Shown: positions 27,369-38,921, counted from the stretch's first letter. The stretch is DNA of 64,000 bases from Pseudomonas sp. 6D_7.1_Bac1 (GCF_025465945.1 NZ_JANLNW010000034.1:107967-171966); one strand, 5' to 3'. Notes: generated from the sequence alone by a model not told the origin. Made by a program: numbers and translations.

Positions 27369-27970
27369 TGGCCACTCCCGGTCAGCTGTGGCTGATGCTC
27401 GTCGAAATAGCGCAACGCATCATGGATCGCGCTGACTACCGCCCTTGAAGTGACCGTTGCACCGGCTATCTGGTCGAATTGCCCCTGATCTTTCTTCAGC
27501 GCCCAACCACTGTCAGCGGGATCAACGCGCGACTTGCCGATAAAGCTCTGTAGCCAGGGGTTGGGCTGGTCGGCGATTTTCCCACCCAGCCCTGGTGTTT
27601 CCGATTGCTTGAGGGTTTTCACCCCCAGCAGCTTGCCGTTGACGTCGATCACGATCAGCAGTTCGATTGTACCTTCGTAGCCGATTGTCTGGCTTCGCAG
27701 AATGACGGCGCTGGGCTTGCCGCCCACGGTTGCCAAATAACCGCCCAGCAGCGTGCTGCTACTCAGTGCGACATCCTTGAGCGCAAGTGGCTGGTCCAAT
27801 GGCTGATTGTCGTAGCTGCCCGGGAGCAGCATGTCGAGCAGGTTGCGGCTTTCGATCAAGCGCTGTTCGGCCGAGATGTGCGGTGCGGTGGCGTATTGCA
27901 GAAAAAATGTCGCGCCTGCACCCAGGCCGGCCACGAGCACCAGTATCAGTACACTGAGATTTCGGTTCAT
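27365..27970 (-). CDS. rnfG: RnfG, FMN-carrying subunit of the Rnf complex
   Basis: A 201-residue protein with one N-terminal membrane helix (LSVLILVLVAGLGAGATFFL) and a periplasmic FMN-binding domain. ETPGLGGKI at about 124-132 and the flavin-attachment motif DQIAGATVTSRAV with Thr172 are present; the usual Ser before GAT is Ala. FMN would be attached through phosphoester by ApbE, encoded elsewhere. I chose ATG 27970, which begins the membrane helix and overlaps the rnfD stop by four bases. Well conserved compared with RnfA and RnfE. Confidence 0.92.
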   Translation of the reverse strand: MNRNLSVLILVLVAGLGAGATFFLQYATAPHISAEQRLIESRNLLDMLLPGSYDNQPLDQPLALKDVALSSSTLLGGYLATVGGKPSAVILRSQTIGYEGTIELLIVIDVNGKLLGVKTLKQSETPGLGGKIADQPNPWLQSFIGKSRVDPADSGWALKKDQGQFDQIAGATVTSRAVVSAIHDALRYFDEHQPQLTGSGQ

Positions 27971-28971
27971 GGCGTGCGAGGCTCTGCTTGTGCAGTAACG
28001 AGGCGTTCCAGGGCCGGTACGCAGAGATTCATCAGCAGCACCGCAAAGGCCACCCCGTCGGGATAACCGCCCCAGGTTCGAATCAGGTAGGTCAGCAGGC
28101 CGACGCCCGCGCCGAACATCAGCCGGGCTTTGGGACTCTTCGCCCCGGACACCGGTTCGGTCACGATAAAGAATGCCCCGAGCATGCTCGCGCCTGTCAG
28201 CAAGTGAAAGAGCGGGGAACCGTGGGAGTCCGAACCCGAGCCGTTCCAGCACAGCAGGCTGATGACGAACAGACTGCCGAGCATGCCGGCCGGCGCATGC
28301 CAGCTAAACACCCGCTGCTGCAACAGAAACGCGCCGCCCGCGAGAAAGGCCAGGTTGACCCATTCGATGCCTTTGCCGCCAACATGGCCAAACGCCGGGT
28401 TGCCGGCGAAGAGTTCGTCCATGGTCAGGCTTTTGTTGATCCGCAGGCTATCCAGCGCCGTGGCCGTCACCCAGGCGTCGGGCTGTTCGGCACCGCTGAA
28501 ATTGACACCGAAAATCTGTTGCAGGCCGGTGAGCAGGTTCATCCCGTGAGACGTCGGCCAGTGGGTCATCTGTCGTGGGAAACACACCAGCACCAGCGCA
28601 AACCCGAGCATGGCTGGATTGAACGGATTTTTGCCAACGCCGCCATAAAGGTGCTTGCCGAAAAACATCGCGAATGCCGCAGCGCTGACCGTCAGCCACC
28701 ATGGACAATAAGGTGGCAACGCCAATGCCAGCAAGGTGGCACTGACCAACGCACTGCCGTCGCTTAACGTTGGCTTGAGCGGATAGTTGCGCAAGCGCAG
28801 TACCGCCGCTTCAACCGCTAACGCGCTGCCGCAGGCCAGCAACAGATTGATCAGAACGCCCCAGCCAAATAACCAGAACAACACCAGCATGCCCGGCACG
28901 GTGGCCAGTAAAACCCGCTTCATCGCCTGTTGCAGGCGATCATCGACCGGTTCAAGGGGCAACATAGGCAT
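27967..28971 (-). CDS. rnfD: RnfD, membrane flavoprotein subunit
   Basis: A 334-residue multi-helix protein of the RnfD/NqrB family. [20 protein letters not shown] (about 110-129) and [14 protein letters not shown] at the end are diagnostic. The flavin-attachment region reads [13 protein letters not shown], where canonical proteins have D-x-x-S/T-G-A-T-P-L-D. Thr171 aligns with the flavinylated Thr, but the residue three before it is Val instead of Ser/Thr. Its start lies 20 bases inside rnfB, so there is no space for rnfC between them. Confidence 0.9.
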   Translation of the reverse strand: MPMLPLEPVDDRLQQAMKRVLLATVPGMLVLFWLFGWGVLINLLLACGSALAVEAAVLRLRNYPLKPTLSDGSALVSATLLALALPPYCPWWLTVSAAAFAMFFGKHLYGGVGKNPFNPAMLGFALVLVCFPRQMTHWPTSHGMNLLTGLQQIFGVNFSGAEQPDAWVTATALDSLRINKSLTMDELFAGNPAFGHVGGKGIEWVNLAFLAGGAFLLQQRVFSWHAPAGMLGSLFVISLLCWNGSGSDSHGSPLFHLLTGASMLGAFFIVTEPVSGAKSPKARLMFGAGVGLLTYLIRTWGGYPDGVAFAVLLMNLCVPALERLVTAQAEPRTP

Positions 28972-30166
28972 TCACCTGGCGCTCGGCTTCGCAGAGCCTT
29001 TCGCGGGCCTTGGCCAAGCGTTCCGCTGGTGTATCCAGGCCTCGCTCAAGCTTGCTGACGTCGGCACGGGCATAAGCCAGTTCGGTTTTCAGTTGCCGCA
29101 GATGAGCGTCGATGGGGCGTTTTTCGACGCGCACCAGGTCCGGCACCGGTTGTTCGCTGGCGCCTTCGGCAGCGTGCAGCGCCTGTTCCGCTTGAGCCAG
29201 TGCCGCGCTGAGGGCTTCCAGTTGTTCGGCCGGGGCTTCGCTGGTCTGGGCTTTTTTCAGTTCGGCGCGACGCATGGCCAGCTGAATCTTGGCGCGTTTG
29301 AGTTCGGCGTCCCTGGCCGGAGCCTCCGGTTGCGCGGGGACCGCTGGCGCCGTGCTTTCGAGTTGCGCCAAGGTCTGCTCGGCGGCTTCGAATTGCTGCT
29401 GCAAAATGATCAGCTGTGACTGCTGTTCGAAGGTCGGTGGATGCCCGAAAGCCTTTAGCGATTTGTTCAGTTGCGCTCGGCTCATCGCCACATCGATCTT
29501 GGCTTTTTTCAGCGCGGCATCAGCGGCAGCGGCTTTTTGTGCCTGGACCCGGGCAATCGCGTCCTGCAGCGGATTGTGGGTGGCTTCGCTGTGCTGCGCG
29601 GCTTTTTGCGCACGGGCCAGTCGTTCGGCGTGCTTTTGCTCGTCCTCACGACGCAGGCGCGCATTGCGTTGTTCGAAGCGCTGTCGGGCGTGATCGCGTT
29701 TGGCGTTGCGTGCTCGCTGTTCTTCGAGCGTGAAGGCCAGGCCTCCGACAATCGGCAGAACGTTTGCCGAGGGCAATGGATGCATTTCAATGCAGTCCAC
29801 CGGGCAGGGCGCCACACACAGATCACAGCCGGTGCATTCATCGATGATCACGGTGTGCATCAGTTTCGCCGCGCCGACAATCGCGTCTATCGGGCAGGCC
29901 TGAATGCACTTGGTGCAGCCGATGCATTCGGCTTCGCGGATGAACGCAATTTGCGCCGGTGCCGAACCCCGGCTGACGTCCAACTCCAGAGCCGGGATTT
30001 TCAGCAACTCGGCCAGCGCCGAAATGGTCTCGCTGCCGCCCGGCGGGCACTTGTTGATCGCTTCGCCATTGGCAATGCCTTCGGCGTAGGGCTTGCATCC
30101 GGGGTGGCCGCACTTGCCGCATTGAGTCTGCGGCAGGAGGGCGTCGATGCGTTGAATCAAACTCAT
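28952..30166 (-). CDS. rnfB: RnfB without membrane anchor, with long RnfC-like tail
   Basis: A 404-residue iron-sulfur protein. The Fes domain has C16, C19, C24 and C40 ([11 protein letters not shown] ... AINKC). Two ferredoxin-type clusters follow: C81-x2-C84-x2-C87-x3-C91 and C111-x2-C114-x2-C117-x3-C121. Ordinary RnfB begins with a hydrophobic anchor of about 25 residues; this one starts directly at [12 protein letters not shown], fixed by the ATGA overlap with rnfA. After residue 145 comes about 260 residues of charged, alanine-rich helix resembling the C-terminal tail of proteobacterial RnfC. It holds three repeats near 219, 289 and 356 ([42 protein letters not shown]). The RnfC NADH/FMN core itself is absent. 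Confidence 0.88.
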   Translation of the reverse strand: MSLIQRIDALLPQTQCGKCGHPGCKPYAEGIANGEAINKCPPGGSETISALAELLKIPALELDVSRGSAPAQIAFIREAECIGCTKCIQACPIDAIVGAAKLMHTVIIDECTGCDLCVAPCPVDCIEMHPLPSANVLPIVGGLAFTLEEQRARNAKRDHARQRFEQRNARLRREDEQKHAERLARAQKAAQHSEATHNPLQDAIARVQAQKAAAADAALKKAKIDVAMSRAQLNKSLKAFGHPPTFEQQSQLIILQQQFEAAEQTLAQLESTAPAVPAQPEAPARDAELKRAKIQLAMRRAELKKAQTSEAPAEQLEALSAALAQAEQALHAAEGASEQPVPDLVRVEKRPIDAHLRQLKTELAYARADVSKLERGLDTPAERLAKARERLCEAERQVNAYVAP

Positions 30167-30750
30167 GTTTTGATCAGTCCGCTGAAACCGAGAAATGCCA
30201 CCGCGATCAATCCGGCGCTGATCAGGTCGATCGGCAGGCCACGAAAAGGCAGGGGCACATCGTTATTGAGGGTGCGCTGACGCAGGTCGCTGAACAGACT
30301 CAGCACCAGCCAGAAACCCAGTCCGGCGCCGAGACTCAGCGCTGCGTGATAGCCAATACCTTTATCGTTCTGCATGCCGAACAGGTTCAGCCCTAGCACG
30401 CCAGCATTGCCCAGTAGCAATGGCCACAGCCCGTTGAACGGTAACTGCGGCAGGGCACGGGCCAGCAGATTCAGCACAGGGCTGATCAGCAGCACGCTCA
30501 AGGGCAAAAACACAAACAGGTGCAAGGACGCCAGCCCCAGCGGCATGAGCAGCCAATGATAGGCCGCGTAGCCCAACAGGCCGCTGAGTAGCATCAGGCA
30601 GGTAGTCGCAATGCCGAGGGCATGAACCTGCTGACGCTCGATGGCAAGCTCACGTGTCGACTGCAACAACGGATCGACGCCCAGCGGCCAGTGCAATATG
30701 AAGTTATTGATCAGGGCGGTGCTGATGAGCGTAAGCAGAATGTCGGTCAT
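30163..30750 (-). CDS. rnfA: RnfA-like membrane subunit lacking both cluster cysteines
   Basis: A 195-residue integral membrane protein of the RnfA/RsxA family, recognisable by [19 protein letters not shown] at the start and [20 protein letters not shown] and LAFMGFSG-like LGFSGLIKT at the end. Canonical RnfA has LGLCPFMG near residue 26 and TTNCAVLGV near 109, the two Cys ligands of the intramembrane [2Fe-2S] cluster. Here these read LGVDPLLQ (Asp26) and LGNAGVLGL (Ala116). The only Cys in the protein is at 51. It is the first gene of the cluster. Family is clear; the electron-relay role of the cluster cannot operate in the usual way. Confidence 0.85.
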   Translation of the reverse strand: MTDILLTLISTALINNFILHWPLGVDPLLQSTRELAIERQQVHALGIATTCLMLLSGLLGYAAYHWLLMPLGLASLHLFVFLPLSVLLISPVLNLLARALPQLPFNGLWPLLLGNAGVLGLNLFGMQNDKGIGYHAALSLGAGLGFWLVLSLFSDLRQRTLNNDVPLPFRGLPIDLISAGLIAVAFLGFSGLIKT

Positions 30751-30820
30751 GGTCGTGCCGGGTTGAGCGAACGGGCCTGTGCTTAAAGATTAGGCATTAT
30801 CCGGCAAGGCAGATATGAAA

Positions 30821-30856
30821 ATCCCACCGCCGCGAATCATCGCGACGGTGGGATCG
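30821..30856 (-). terminator. Terminator after metG
   Basis: ATCCCACCG...CGCGA pairs with TCGCG..CGGTGGGAT around ATCA; on the minus strand it ends GTGGGATTTTCAT. It lies 15 bases beyond the metG stop and isolates metG from rnfA. Confidence 0.75.
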
Positions 30857-30870
30857 GTCGAGCCAGCAGC

Positions 30871-32922
30871 TTACTTGATGCGCTGACCCGGCTTGGCGCC
30901 GCTGTCCGGACTCAACAGGTAGATTTCTTCGCCGCCAGGGCCTGCCGCCATGACCATGCCTTCAGAGATCCCGAAGCGCATTTTGCGTGGCTTGAGGTTG
31001 GCGATCATCATCGTCAGGCGACCTTCAAGCTTGGCCGGGTCTGGATACGCGCTCTTGATGCCGGAGAACACGTTGCGTTGTTCGTCACCGATATCCAGGG
31101 TCAGGCGCAGCAGTTTGTCCGCACCTTCCACGGCTTCGGCCTTGAGGATCAGGGCGACCCGCAGGTCGACGGCGGCAAAGGTATCGAACTCGATCTCGGC
31201 CGAGAGCGGGTCCTTGACCAGTTCGCCGTTACCCTGAGGCACAGCATCGCCGGTGTCGGTCTGGCTGGCGGCCAGGTCTTCTTTCGAAGCATCGGTCATG
31301 GCTTGCACTTTGACCGGGTCGATGCGGGTCATCAGCGGTTTGAACTCGTTCAACTGATGGTTACTGAGCAGGGTCGCGTGATCGTTCCAGGTCAGTGGTG
31401 CGACGTTGAGAAATGCCTCGGCGTCTGCAGCCAGCAACGGCAGCACGGGCTTGAGGAAAATCACCAGTTGGCGGAACAGGTTGACGCCCAGGGCGCAGAT
31501 CGCCTGGACTTCGTCTTGCTTGCCTTCCTGTTTGTTCAGCGACCAGGGTGCCTTGTCGGCGATCCAGGCGTTGGCACGGTCGGCCAGGCCCATGATCTCG
31601 CGCATGGCACGGGCGAAGTCGCGAGCCTCGTAGGCGTCGCAGATGCTCGGTGCCGCGGCCAGGAACGCGTCGGTCAGTTCTGGCGCGGCATTACCGGCCA
31701 CCAGCACGCCGGCGTTGCCTTTGTGAATGAAGCCTGCGCAGCGGCTGGCGATGTTGACGACTTTGCCCACCAGGTCGGAGTTGACCTTCTGCACGAAGTC
31801 TTCGAGGTTCAGGTCCAGGTCGTCGACACCACGGCCAAGCTTGGCGGCGTAGTAGTAACGCAGGTACTCCGGCGACAGGTGGTCCAGGTAGGTCCGCGCC
31901 TTGATGAACGTGCCGCGGGACTTGGACATCTTCTGACCGTTGACGGTCAGGTAACCGTGCACGTTGATGCCCGTTGGCTTGCGGTAGCCCGCGCCTTCAA
32001 GCATGGCTGGCCAGAACAGCGCGTGGAAGTTGACGATGTCCTTGCCGATGAAGTGGTACAGCTCGGCGGTGGAGTCCTTGGCCCAGTACGCGTCGAAGTC
32101 CAGTTCCGGGCGACGTGCGCAGAGGTTCTTGAAGCTCGCCATGTAGCCGATCGGCGCGTCCAGCCAGACGTAGAAGTACTTGCCTGGCTCGTCCGGGATT
32201 TCGAAACCGAAATACGGCGCATCGCGGGAGATGTCCCACTGTTGCAGGCCGACATCCAGCCATTCGGCGATCTTGTTCGCGACCGCGTCTTGCAGGGTGC
32301 CGCTGCGGGTCCATTCCTGCAGCATGTGCTGGAAGTCCGGCAGCTTGAAGAAAAAGTGCTGGGAATCCTTGAGCACCGGGGTGGCGCCAGAGATCGCCGA
32401 CTTCGGGTCTTTCAGGTCGGTCGGGGCGTAGGTGGCACCGCATTTTTCGCAGTTGTCGCCGTACTGGTCTTCAGTGCCGCATTTCGGGCAGGTGCCCTTG
32501 ATGAAGCGGTCGGCCAGGAACATTTTCTTTTCCGGGTCGAAATATTGCGTGATCGAGCGCGTGGCGATGTGCCCGGCGTCGCGCAGCTTCAAGTAGATCT
32601 GGCTCGACAGCTCACGGTTTTCTTCGGCGTGAGTGGAGTGGAAGTTGTCGAAGTCCACCAGGAACTCGGCAAAGTCGGCGCTGTGTTCAGCCTGGACGTT
32701 GGCGATCAGTTGTTCCGGGGTGATGCCTTCTTTTTCCGCGCGCAGCATGATGGCCGAACCATGGGCGTCGTCTGCGCAGACATATGTGCATTGATTGCCG
32801 CGATGCTTCTGGAAGCGCACCCACATATCGGTCTGGATGTACTCAAGCATATGGCCAAGGTGGATTGAACCATTGGCATAGGGCAGGGCGCTGGTGACGA
32901 GGATCTTGCGTGGCTCGGACAT
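30871..32922 (-). CDS. metG: Methionyl-tRNA synthetase
   Basis: A 683-residue class I synthetase of the dimeric, long form. The HIGH motif is HLGH ([14 protein letters not shown]), the KMSKS loop is [11 protein letters not shown], and a zinc knuckle has two CxxC pairs ([18 protein letters not shown]). The anticodon-binding helix bundle follows, then a C-terminal tRNA-binding OB domain ([20 protein letters not shown] ... [16 protein letters not shown]). It is divergent from apbC, with a repeat pair between them. Intact and essential. Confidence 0.97.
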   Translation of the reverse strand: MSEPRKILVTSALPYANGSIHLGHMLEYIQTDMWVRFQKHRGNQCTYVCADDAHGSAIMLRAEKEGITPEQLIANVQAEHSADFAEFLVDFDNFHSTHAEENRELSSQIYLKLRDAGHIATRSITQYFDPEKKMFLADRFIKGTCPKCGTEDQYGDNCEKCGATYAPTDLKDPKSAISGATPVLKDSQHFFFKLPDFQHMLQEWTRSGTLQDAVANKIAEWLDVGLQQWDISRDAPYFGFEIPDEPGKYFYVWLDAPIGYMASFKNLCARRPELDFDAYWAKDSTAELYHFIGKDIVNFHALFWPAMLEGAGYRKPTGINVHGYLTVNGQKMSKSRGTFIKARTYLDHLSPEYLRYYYAAKLGRGVDDLDLNLEDFVQKVNSDLVGKVVNIASRCAGFIHKGNAGVLVAGNAAPELTDAFLAAAPSICDAYEARDFARAMREIMGLADRANAWIADKAPWSLNKQEGKQDEVQAICALGVNLFRQLVIFLKPVLPLLAADAEAFLNVAPLTWNDHATLLSNHQLNEFKPLMTRIDPVKVQAMTDASKEDLAASQTDTGDAVPQGNGELVKDPLSAEIEFDTFAAVDLRVALILKAEAVEGADKLLRLTLDIGDEQRNVFSGIKSAYPDPAKLEGRLTMMIANLKPRKMRFGISEGMVMAAGPGGEEIYLLSPDSGAKPGQRIK

Positions 32923-33024
32923 GGGGCTCGGCTACTTGATGAAACGGAGGTCGGCCACTATAAAGCCCCGGCGCATATTTTTCACCCTTAAGGCCTGTTT
33001 CCGGATGCATCGACGGCGAACACC

Positions 33025-33156
33025 TGTGGCGAGGGAGCTTGCGCCCGCTGGGTGGCGAAGCCGCCCCAAACCTGGCGACGCCGAGCCGACAGCATCAACG
33101 CGTCAATAAAACTACGGCTGCTGCGCACCCGAGCGGGAGCAAGCTCCCTCGCCACA
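33025..33156. repeat. Inverted repeat between metG and apbC (GTGGCGAGGGAGC type)
   Basis: TGTGGCGAGGGAGCTTGCGCCCGC at the left and GCGGGAGCAAGCTCCCTCGCCACA at the right end are near reverse complements about 85 bases apart. This is a second subclass of extragenic palindrome, also seen compactly at 58744 and in part at 63940. Confidence 0.85.
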
Positions 33157-33215
33157 AATGAGCGTCCAGCGTAGGATACCTGTCTGATTTTCCAGTCTTG
33201 TTATCGGAGTTGCCC

Positions 33216-34310
33216 ATGAGCGCCGTCAATCGCGCAGCGGTGGAAGCCGTCCTTCGCCAGTACACCGACCCTTACCTGAACCAGGACCCGATCAGCGCCG
33301 GTTGCCTGCGCAGCATCGACATCCAGGGCGACCGCGTCAGCGTTCAGCTGGAGTTGGGCTACGCCGCCGGTCTGTTCAAGAGTGGCTGGGCGCAAATGCT
33401 GCAGATGGCGATCGAAGGTCTGGATGGCGTGACCTCGGCCAAGGTCGACATCACTACCGTGATTGCTGCGCACAAGGCTCAAGCGCAGATCCCGGGTCTG
33501 GCCAACGTCAAGAACGTGGTCGCGGTGGCGTCCGGCAAGGGCGGTGTGGGCAAATCCACCACGGCTGCGAACCTCGCGCTGGCCCTGGCCCGTGAAGGCG
33601 CCAAGGTCGGGATTCTCGACGCCGATATCTACGGCCCGAGCCAGGGCATCATGTTTGGCATCCCGGAAGGCACCCGACCAAAGATCAAGGACCAGAAGTG
33701 GTTCGTGCCCATCGAATCCCATGGCGTTGAAGTCATGTCCATGGCGTTTTTGACCGATGACAACACGCCGATGGTCTGGCGCGGCCCGATGGTTTCCGGT
33801 GCCTTGCTGCAACTGGTGACGCAGACCGCCTGGAGCGACCTGGACTATCTGGTGATCGACATGCCGCCAGGCACCGGTGACATTCAGCTGACCCTGGCGC
33901 AAAAGGTCCCGGTGGCCGGTGCGGTGATCGTCACCACGCCGCAGGATCTGGCGTTGCTGGACGCCCGCAAAGGCGTGGAGATGTTCCGCAAGGTCAACAT
34001 TCCGGTACTCGGCGTGGTGGAAAACATGGCCGTGCACATCTGCTCCAACTGCGGTCATGCCGAGCACCTGTTCGGTGAAGGCGGTGGCGAGAAACTGGCC
34101 AACCAATATGGCGTCGAGCTGCTGGCATCACTGCCACTGTCGATGCTGATTCGCGAGCAGGCCGACGGCGGCAAGCCAACGGTGATCGCGGAACCTGAAA
34201 GCCAGATCGCCATGGTCTACCAGGAACTGGCCCGTCACGTCGGCGCGCGGATCGTGTTGCAGGAAGCTGTCGCGCCAGCGATGCCGAACATCACCGTCAG
34301 CGACGATTGA
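33216..34310 (+). CDS. apbC: Iron-sulfur cluster carrier ATPase ApbC/Mrp
   Basis: A 364-residue Mrp/NBP35-family protein. An N-terminal MIP18/DUF59-like domain (about 1-80) is followed by a deviant Walker A P-loop (VASGKGGVGKSTTAANLALA), Walker B (YLVIDMPPGTGD) and the CxxC motif that bridges a [4Fe-4S] cluster (HICSNCGHAE). It transfers clusters to apoproteins. I chose ATG 33216 with CGGAG upstream, over an in-frame upstream TTG. It is divergent from metG, a conserved arrangement. Confidence 0.94.
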   Translation: MSAVNRAAVEAVLRQYTDPYLNQDPISAGCLRSIDIQGDRVSVQLELGYAAGLFKSGWAQMLQMAIEGLDGVTSAKVDITTVIAAHKAQAQIPGLANVKNVVAVASGKGGVGKSTTAANLALALAREGAKVGILDADIYGPSQGIMFGIPEGTRPKIKDQKWFVPIESHGVEVMSMAFLTDDNTPMVWRGPMVSGALLQLVTQTAWSDLDYLVIDMPPGTGDIQLTLAQKVPVAGAVIVTTPQDLALLDARKGVEMFRKVNIPVLGVVENMAVHICSNCGHAEHLFGEGGGEKLANQYGVELLASLPLSMLIREQADGGKPTVIAEPESQIAMVYQELARHVGARIVLQEAVAPAMPNITVSDD

Positions 34311-34337
34311 TATTCATCAAATAGAGCACAAAAAACT

Positions 34338-34453
34338 GTGGGAGCAGCCGGGCGGCGCTCCGTCTGCTCGCGATAGCGGTGTGTCATTCAACCAACAAGT
34401 TGACTGATCAGACGCCTTCGCGAGCAGGCGGAGCGCCGCCCGGCTGCTCCCAC
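34338..34453. repeat. REP-type pair, GCAGCCGGGCGGCGCTCC subtype
   Basis: The left arm GTGGGAGCAGCCGGGCGGCG... and the right arm ...CGCCGCCCGGCTGCTCCCAC are reverse complements in the gap between converging apbC and the dehydrogenase gene. The subtype shares the outer GTGGGAGC and inner CTGCTCGCGA with the main class. It contributes the right arm of the hybrid at 4746-4782. Confidence 0.88.
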
Positions 34454-34471
34454 ATTTGTTTTGCGGTGGTC

Positions 34472-35230
34472 TTAGATCCGCAACCCGCCATCCATTTCCA
34501 GGATCCGGCCGGTGTAATAGTCGTTCTCGAAGATGTACGCCGCCGAATGAGCGATTTCTTCTGGCTTGCCCATGCGCTTGAGCGGAATGCCGGACGTCAT
34601 CTTCTCCAGCGCTTCAGGCTTCATGCCCAGGGTCATTTCGGTTTCGATAAAGCCTGGCGCGATACCCGCTACGCGAATGCCGTAGCGCGCCAGTTCCTTG
34701 GCCCAGGTCACGGTGGCCGCAGCAACACCGGCCTTGGCGGCGGAGTAGTTGGTCTGGCCGACGTTACCGGCGCGGGAGATCGAGGAGATGTTGATGATCG
34801 CGCCGCTGGTCTTGAGTTCGACCATCTTCGCTGCCACTTCACGGGTACACAGGAACACGCCGGTCAGGTTGACGTCGATCACTGCCTGCCATTGGGCCAG
34901 GCTCATCTTGGTCATTTCGCCGTCCTTGACCTTGATCAGCAAGCCATCGCGCAGGATCCCGGCGTTGTTGATCAGGCCGTGGATCGCGCCGAAGTCTTCG
35001 GCAACCTGGGCGACCATGTGAGTCACCTGTTCTTCATCGGCGACGTTGCACAGGTAGGCGCGAGCCTCGACACCGGCGGCTTTGCAGGCCGCGACGGCCA
35101 GGTCGAGTTTTTCCTGGTTGAGGTCGACCAGCGCCAGTTTCGCGCCTTTGGCGGCGAAATACTCGGCCATCGAACGGCCTAAACCCTGGCAACCGCCCGT
35201 GATAATGATTACTTTGTCAGTGAGTTGCAT
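34472..35230 (-). CDS. Short-chain dehydrogenase/reductase (FabG-like)
   Basis: A 252-residue classical SDR. The cofactor loop [20 protein letters not shown], the NAG motif (INNAGIL), the catalytic Ser in NISSISRAG and YxxxK in TNYSAAKAG are present. LVDLN after the second strand, with Asp at its end, suggests NAD(H) rather than NADP(H). It resembles 3-oxoacyl-ACP reductases, but no fatty-acid genes are adjacent, so the substrate is unknown. Start 35230 ([13 protein letters not shown]) is chosen; ATG 35236 two codons earlier is equally possible. The same gene lies near hugZ-like and groESL genes in other pseudomonads. Confidence 0.87.
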   Translation of the reverse strand: MQLTDKVIIITGGCQGLGRSMAEYFAAKGAKLALVDLNQEKLDLAVAACKAAGVEARAYLCNVADEEQVTHMVAQVAEDFGAIHGLINNAGILRDGLLIKVKDGEMTKMSLAQWQAVIDVNLTGVFLCTREVAAKMVELKTSGAIINISSISRAGNVGQTNYSAAKAGVAAATVTWAKELARYGIRVAGIAPGFIETEMTLGMKPEALEKMTSGIPLKRMGKPEEIAHSAAYIFENDYYTGRILEMDGGLRI

Positions 35231-35395
35231 TCGCATGCCCCAATAGCAGGTCAGAGTGGTGTCCTTGTAGAGAGCCTCTCGATCTGCGCCTGACGTGGCC
35301 TGGCTGCACATGAGAACTGCCCCTATGGCGTTGCTGGAACTTTGCCCCAGGTGCCTGTCCGTTTTTTCGACGGATTCTATATAAGGAGTCATAAA

Positions 35396-36127
35396 TTGAG
35401 CGTTGAAGCTGCCAAGCATGCCCGAGAATTGCTGCTCAAGGAATACCGTGGAGTGCTCTCGACGCACTCCAGGGCGATGCCCGGTTTCCCGTTCGGTTCG
35501 GTGGTTCCCTATTGCCTGGATGAGCAGGGCCGGCCGCTGATCCTGATCAGCCGGATCGCCCAGCACACCCACAACCTGCAAAAAGATCCCAAATGCTCAC
35601 TGCTGGTGGGTGAGCGCGAAGCCGAAGACGTGCAGGCTGTCGGTCGTCTGACCTACCTGGCCGAAGCGGAAAAAATCGAAGACCCAGCCGCCATCGATGC
35701 CGCCGCCGAGCGTTATTACCGCTATTTCCCGGACTCGCAGAATTATCACAAGGCGCATGATTTCGACTTCTGGGTACTCAAGCCGGTACGTCATCGCTAC
35801 ATCGGCGGTTTCGGTGCGATCCACTGGGTCGATCAACTGACCCTGGCCAACCCGTTCGCCGGCAAGGCCGAAGTGAGCATGGTCGAGCACATGAACGCCG
35901 ACCACGCCAAAGCCATCGCCCATTACGTCGACCTGGCCGGTTTGCCGACGACCGTACCGGCTCGGTTGGCGGGTATCGACGCCGAAGGCATGCACCTGCG
36001 CATTGGTCAGGGGCTGTACTGGTTGCCGTTCCCGGAGGTTTGTAATACGCCGACACAAGTACGCGAAACCTTGGTTTTACTGGCTCACGCTGAGCATTGG
36101 CCGAAAAATGCGGTAGCCGACGCTTGA
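35396..36127 (+). CDS. HugZ-like heme-utilisation / pyridoxamine-oxidase-fold protein
   Basis: A 243-residue protein. The N-terminal split beta-barrel of the pyridoxamine-5'-phosphate-oxidase type (about 1-150; [40 protein letters not shown]) is followed by a DUF2470-like C-terminal domain ([20 protein letters not shown]). This matches HugZ/HutZ heme-degradation proteins in outline. Start codon is TTG at 35396, supported by AAGGAG eight bases upstream; no ATG fits. It stands alone between the dehydrogenase (divergent) and fxsA. A role in heme iron release is inferred from the family; no heme-uptake genes are nearby. Confidence 0.82.
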   Translation: MSVEAAKHARELLLKEYRGVLSTHSRAMPGFPFGSVVPYCLDEQGRPLILISRIAQHTHNLQKDPKCSLLVGEREAEDVQAVGRLTYLAEAEKIEDPAAIDAAAERYYRYFPDSQNYHKAHDFDFWVLKPVRHRYIGGFGAIHWVDQLTLANPFAGKAEVSMVEHMNADHAKAIAHYVDLAGLPTTVPARLAGIDAEGMHLRIGQGLYWLPFPEVCNTPTQVRETLVLLAHAEHWPKNAVADA

Positions 36128-36193
36128 AATCACGAAATGGCGACGTCATTTAAGGTGAACTAGCAAGGCATTCTTGCGTTGAGGAACCATTTG

Positions 36194-36670
36194 ATGCGCC
36201 CTTTTTTGTTGCTCTTTCTGCTGTTCCCGGTGCTGGAGCTGTTCGTATTCGTCAAGGTCAGCGCGGCCATCGGGTTTTTCCCGGCGCTGCTGCTGATCAT
36301 TCTCGGCTCGATGCTCGGCGTGTTCGTGCTGCGTATCGCCGGTCTGGCCACCGCATTGCGCGCTCGTGAAAGTCTGAACCGCGGCGAACTGCCAGCCCAG
36401 ACCATGCTCGAAGGCCTGATGCTGGCCCTGGGTGGCGGACTATTGATCCTGCCAGGCTTCGTCAGCAGCGTGATCGGTATGATCATGATGTTGCCACTCA
36501 CCCGTCGGCTGCTGGCCAACACGATGCGCAAACGCGCCGAAGAGCAGGCGATTCGTCAGCGTGCCTTTGCCGATGACCTGCAACCGCGTGGCGGTCCGGC
36601 TCCGCGTCAACCGTTGGGCCGTGAGCCGAACGTGATCGAAGGCGAGTTCGAGCACCGCGATTCCAAATAA
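36194..36670 (+). CDS. fxsA: FxsA membrane protein
   Basis: A 158-residue inner-membrane protein of the FxsA family. Hydrophobic segments (MRPFLLLFLLFPVLELFVFV, then FFPALLLIILGSMLGVFVLR, and GGGLLILPGFVSSVIGMIMM) precede a polar C-terminus. The E. coli homologue interferes with phage T7 exclusion by the F plasmid; its normal role is unknown. ATG 36194 follows GAGGAA at eight bases. It lies directly upstream of groES, a conserved neighbour, but is separated by a terminator. Confidence 0.92.
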   Translation: MRPFLLLFLLFPVLELFVFVKVSAAIGFFPALLLIILGSMLGVFVLRIAGLATALRARESLNRGELPAQTMLEGLMLALGGGLLILPGFVSSVIGMIMMLPLTRRLLANTMRKRAEEQAIRQRAFADDLQPRGGPAPRQPLGREPNVIEGEFEHRDSK

Positions 36671-36680
36671 CCGCTCCATC

Positions 36681-36710
36681 AACACGGCACCTTCGGGTGC
36701 CGTGTTCGTT
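36681..36710 (+). terminator. Terminator after fxsA
   Basis: AACACGGCAC pairs with GTGCCGTGTT around a CTTCGG tetraloop-like turn, followed by CGTTTTTG. Confidence 0.88.
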
Positions 36711-36746
36711 TTTGTGGCCGGTGAGGTAAAAAATTTCACTGGGCTG

Positions 36747-36777
36747 CCCTTGTAATAAGCTTATGCGCCCTTATGTA
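36747..36777 (+). promoter_or_regulatory. Possible heat-shock (sigma-32) promoter of groESL
   Basis: CCCTTGTAA followed, about 13 bases on, by CGCCCTTATGTA. This resembles the sigma-32 pattern CTTGAAA / CCCCATNT. It lies about 140 bases upstream of groES. The match is partial and by eye. Confidence 0.35.
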
Positions 36778-36916
36778 ACGGTCACCGCAAGGTTTCTGGT
36801 GGTGACCACCAGACAGACTTCCGCGGTTCGCTTGGCGAACCGCAACCGGCAACGCCGGAATTTAACCCGCCGGGATTACACCGGCCGCTGAAAACCACAA
36901 TTAGGAGAGATCGACA

Positions 36917-37210
36917 ATGAAGCTTCGTCCTCTGCATGACCGCGTCGTCATCCGTCGCAGCGAAGAAGAAAAGAAAACGGCTGGCGGTATCGTCCTGCCA
37001 GGTTCGGCTGCCGAAAAAGCCAACAGCGGTGAAGTCCTCGCTGTAGGTACCGGCCGCGTGCTGGACAACGGTGAAGTGCGTGCACTGGCCGTGAAAGTGG
37101 GTGACAAGGTTGTGTTCGGCCCGTACTCCGGCAGCAACACTGTGAAAGTCGACGGTGAAGACCTGCTGGTAATGGCTGAGAACGAGATTCTCGCTGTTAT
37201 CGAAGGCTGA
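36917..37210 (+). CDS. groES: Co-chaperonin GroES
   Basis: A 97-residue lid of the GroEL chaperonin. [14 protein letters not shown] at the start, the mobile loop [20 protein letters not shown], and the conserved [18 protein letters not shown] are standard. AGGAGA precedes the ATG. It lies 48 bases before groEL and is transcribed with it. Confidence 0.98.
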   Translation: MKLRPLHDRVVIRRSEEEKKTAGGIVLPGSAAEKANSGEVLAVGTGRVLDNGEVRALAVKVGDKVVFGPYSGSNTVKVDGEDLLVMAENEILAVIEG

Positions 37211-37246
37211 TTTCCGCTCAATTTCCCGCTACTACAAAGTATTTAA

Positions 37247-38902
<1,656 letters not shown>

Positions 38903-38921
38903 GCCAGCCTTACCCTGTACG

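Noticed and set aside
27365..28252. Longer RnfG with about 94 extra N-terminal residues
   Set aside because: The extension is the antiparallel-frame remnant of rnfD; the membrane helix starts at ATG 27970, which overlaps the rnfD stop as in the other gene pairs of the cluster.
31078..32868. 596-codon open frame antisense to metG
   Set aside because: Complement of an intact essential gene with all motifs; the antisense product shows no domain.
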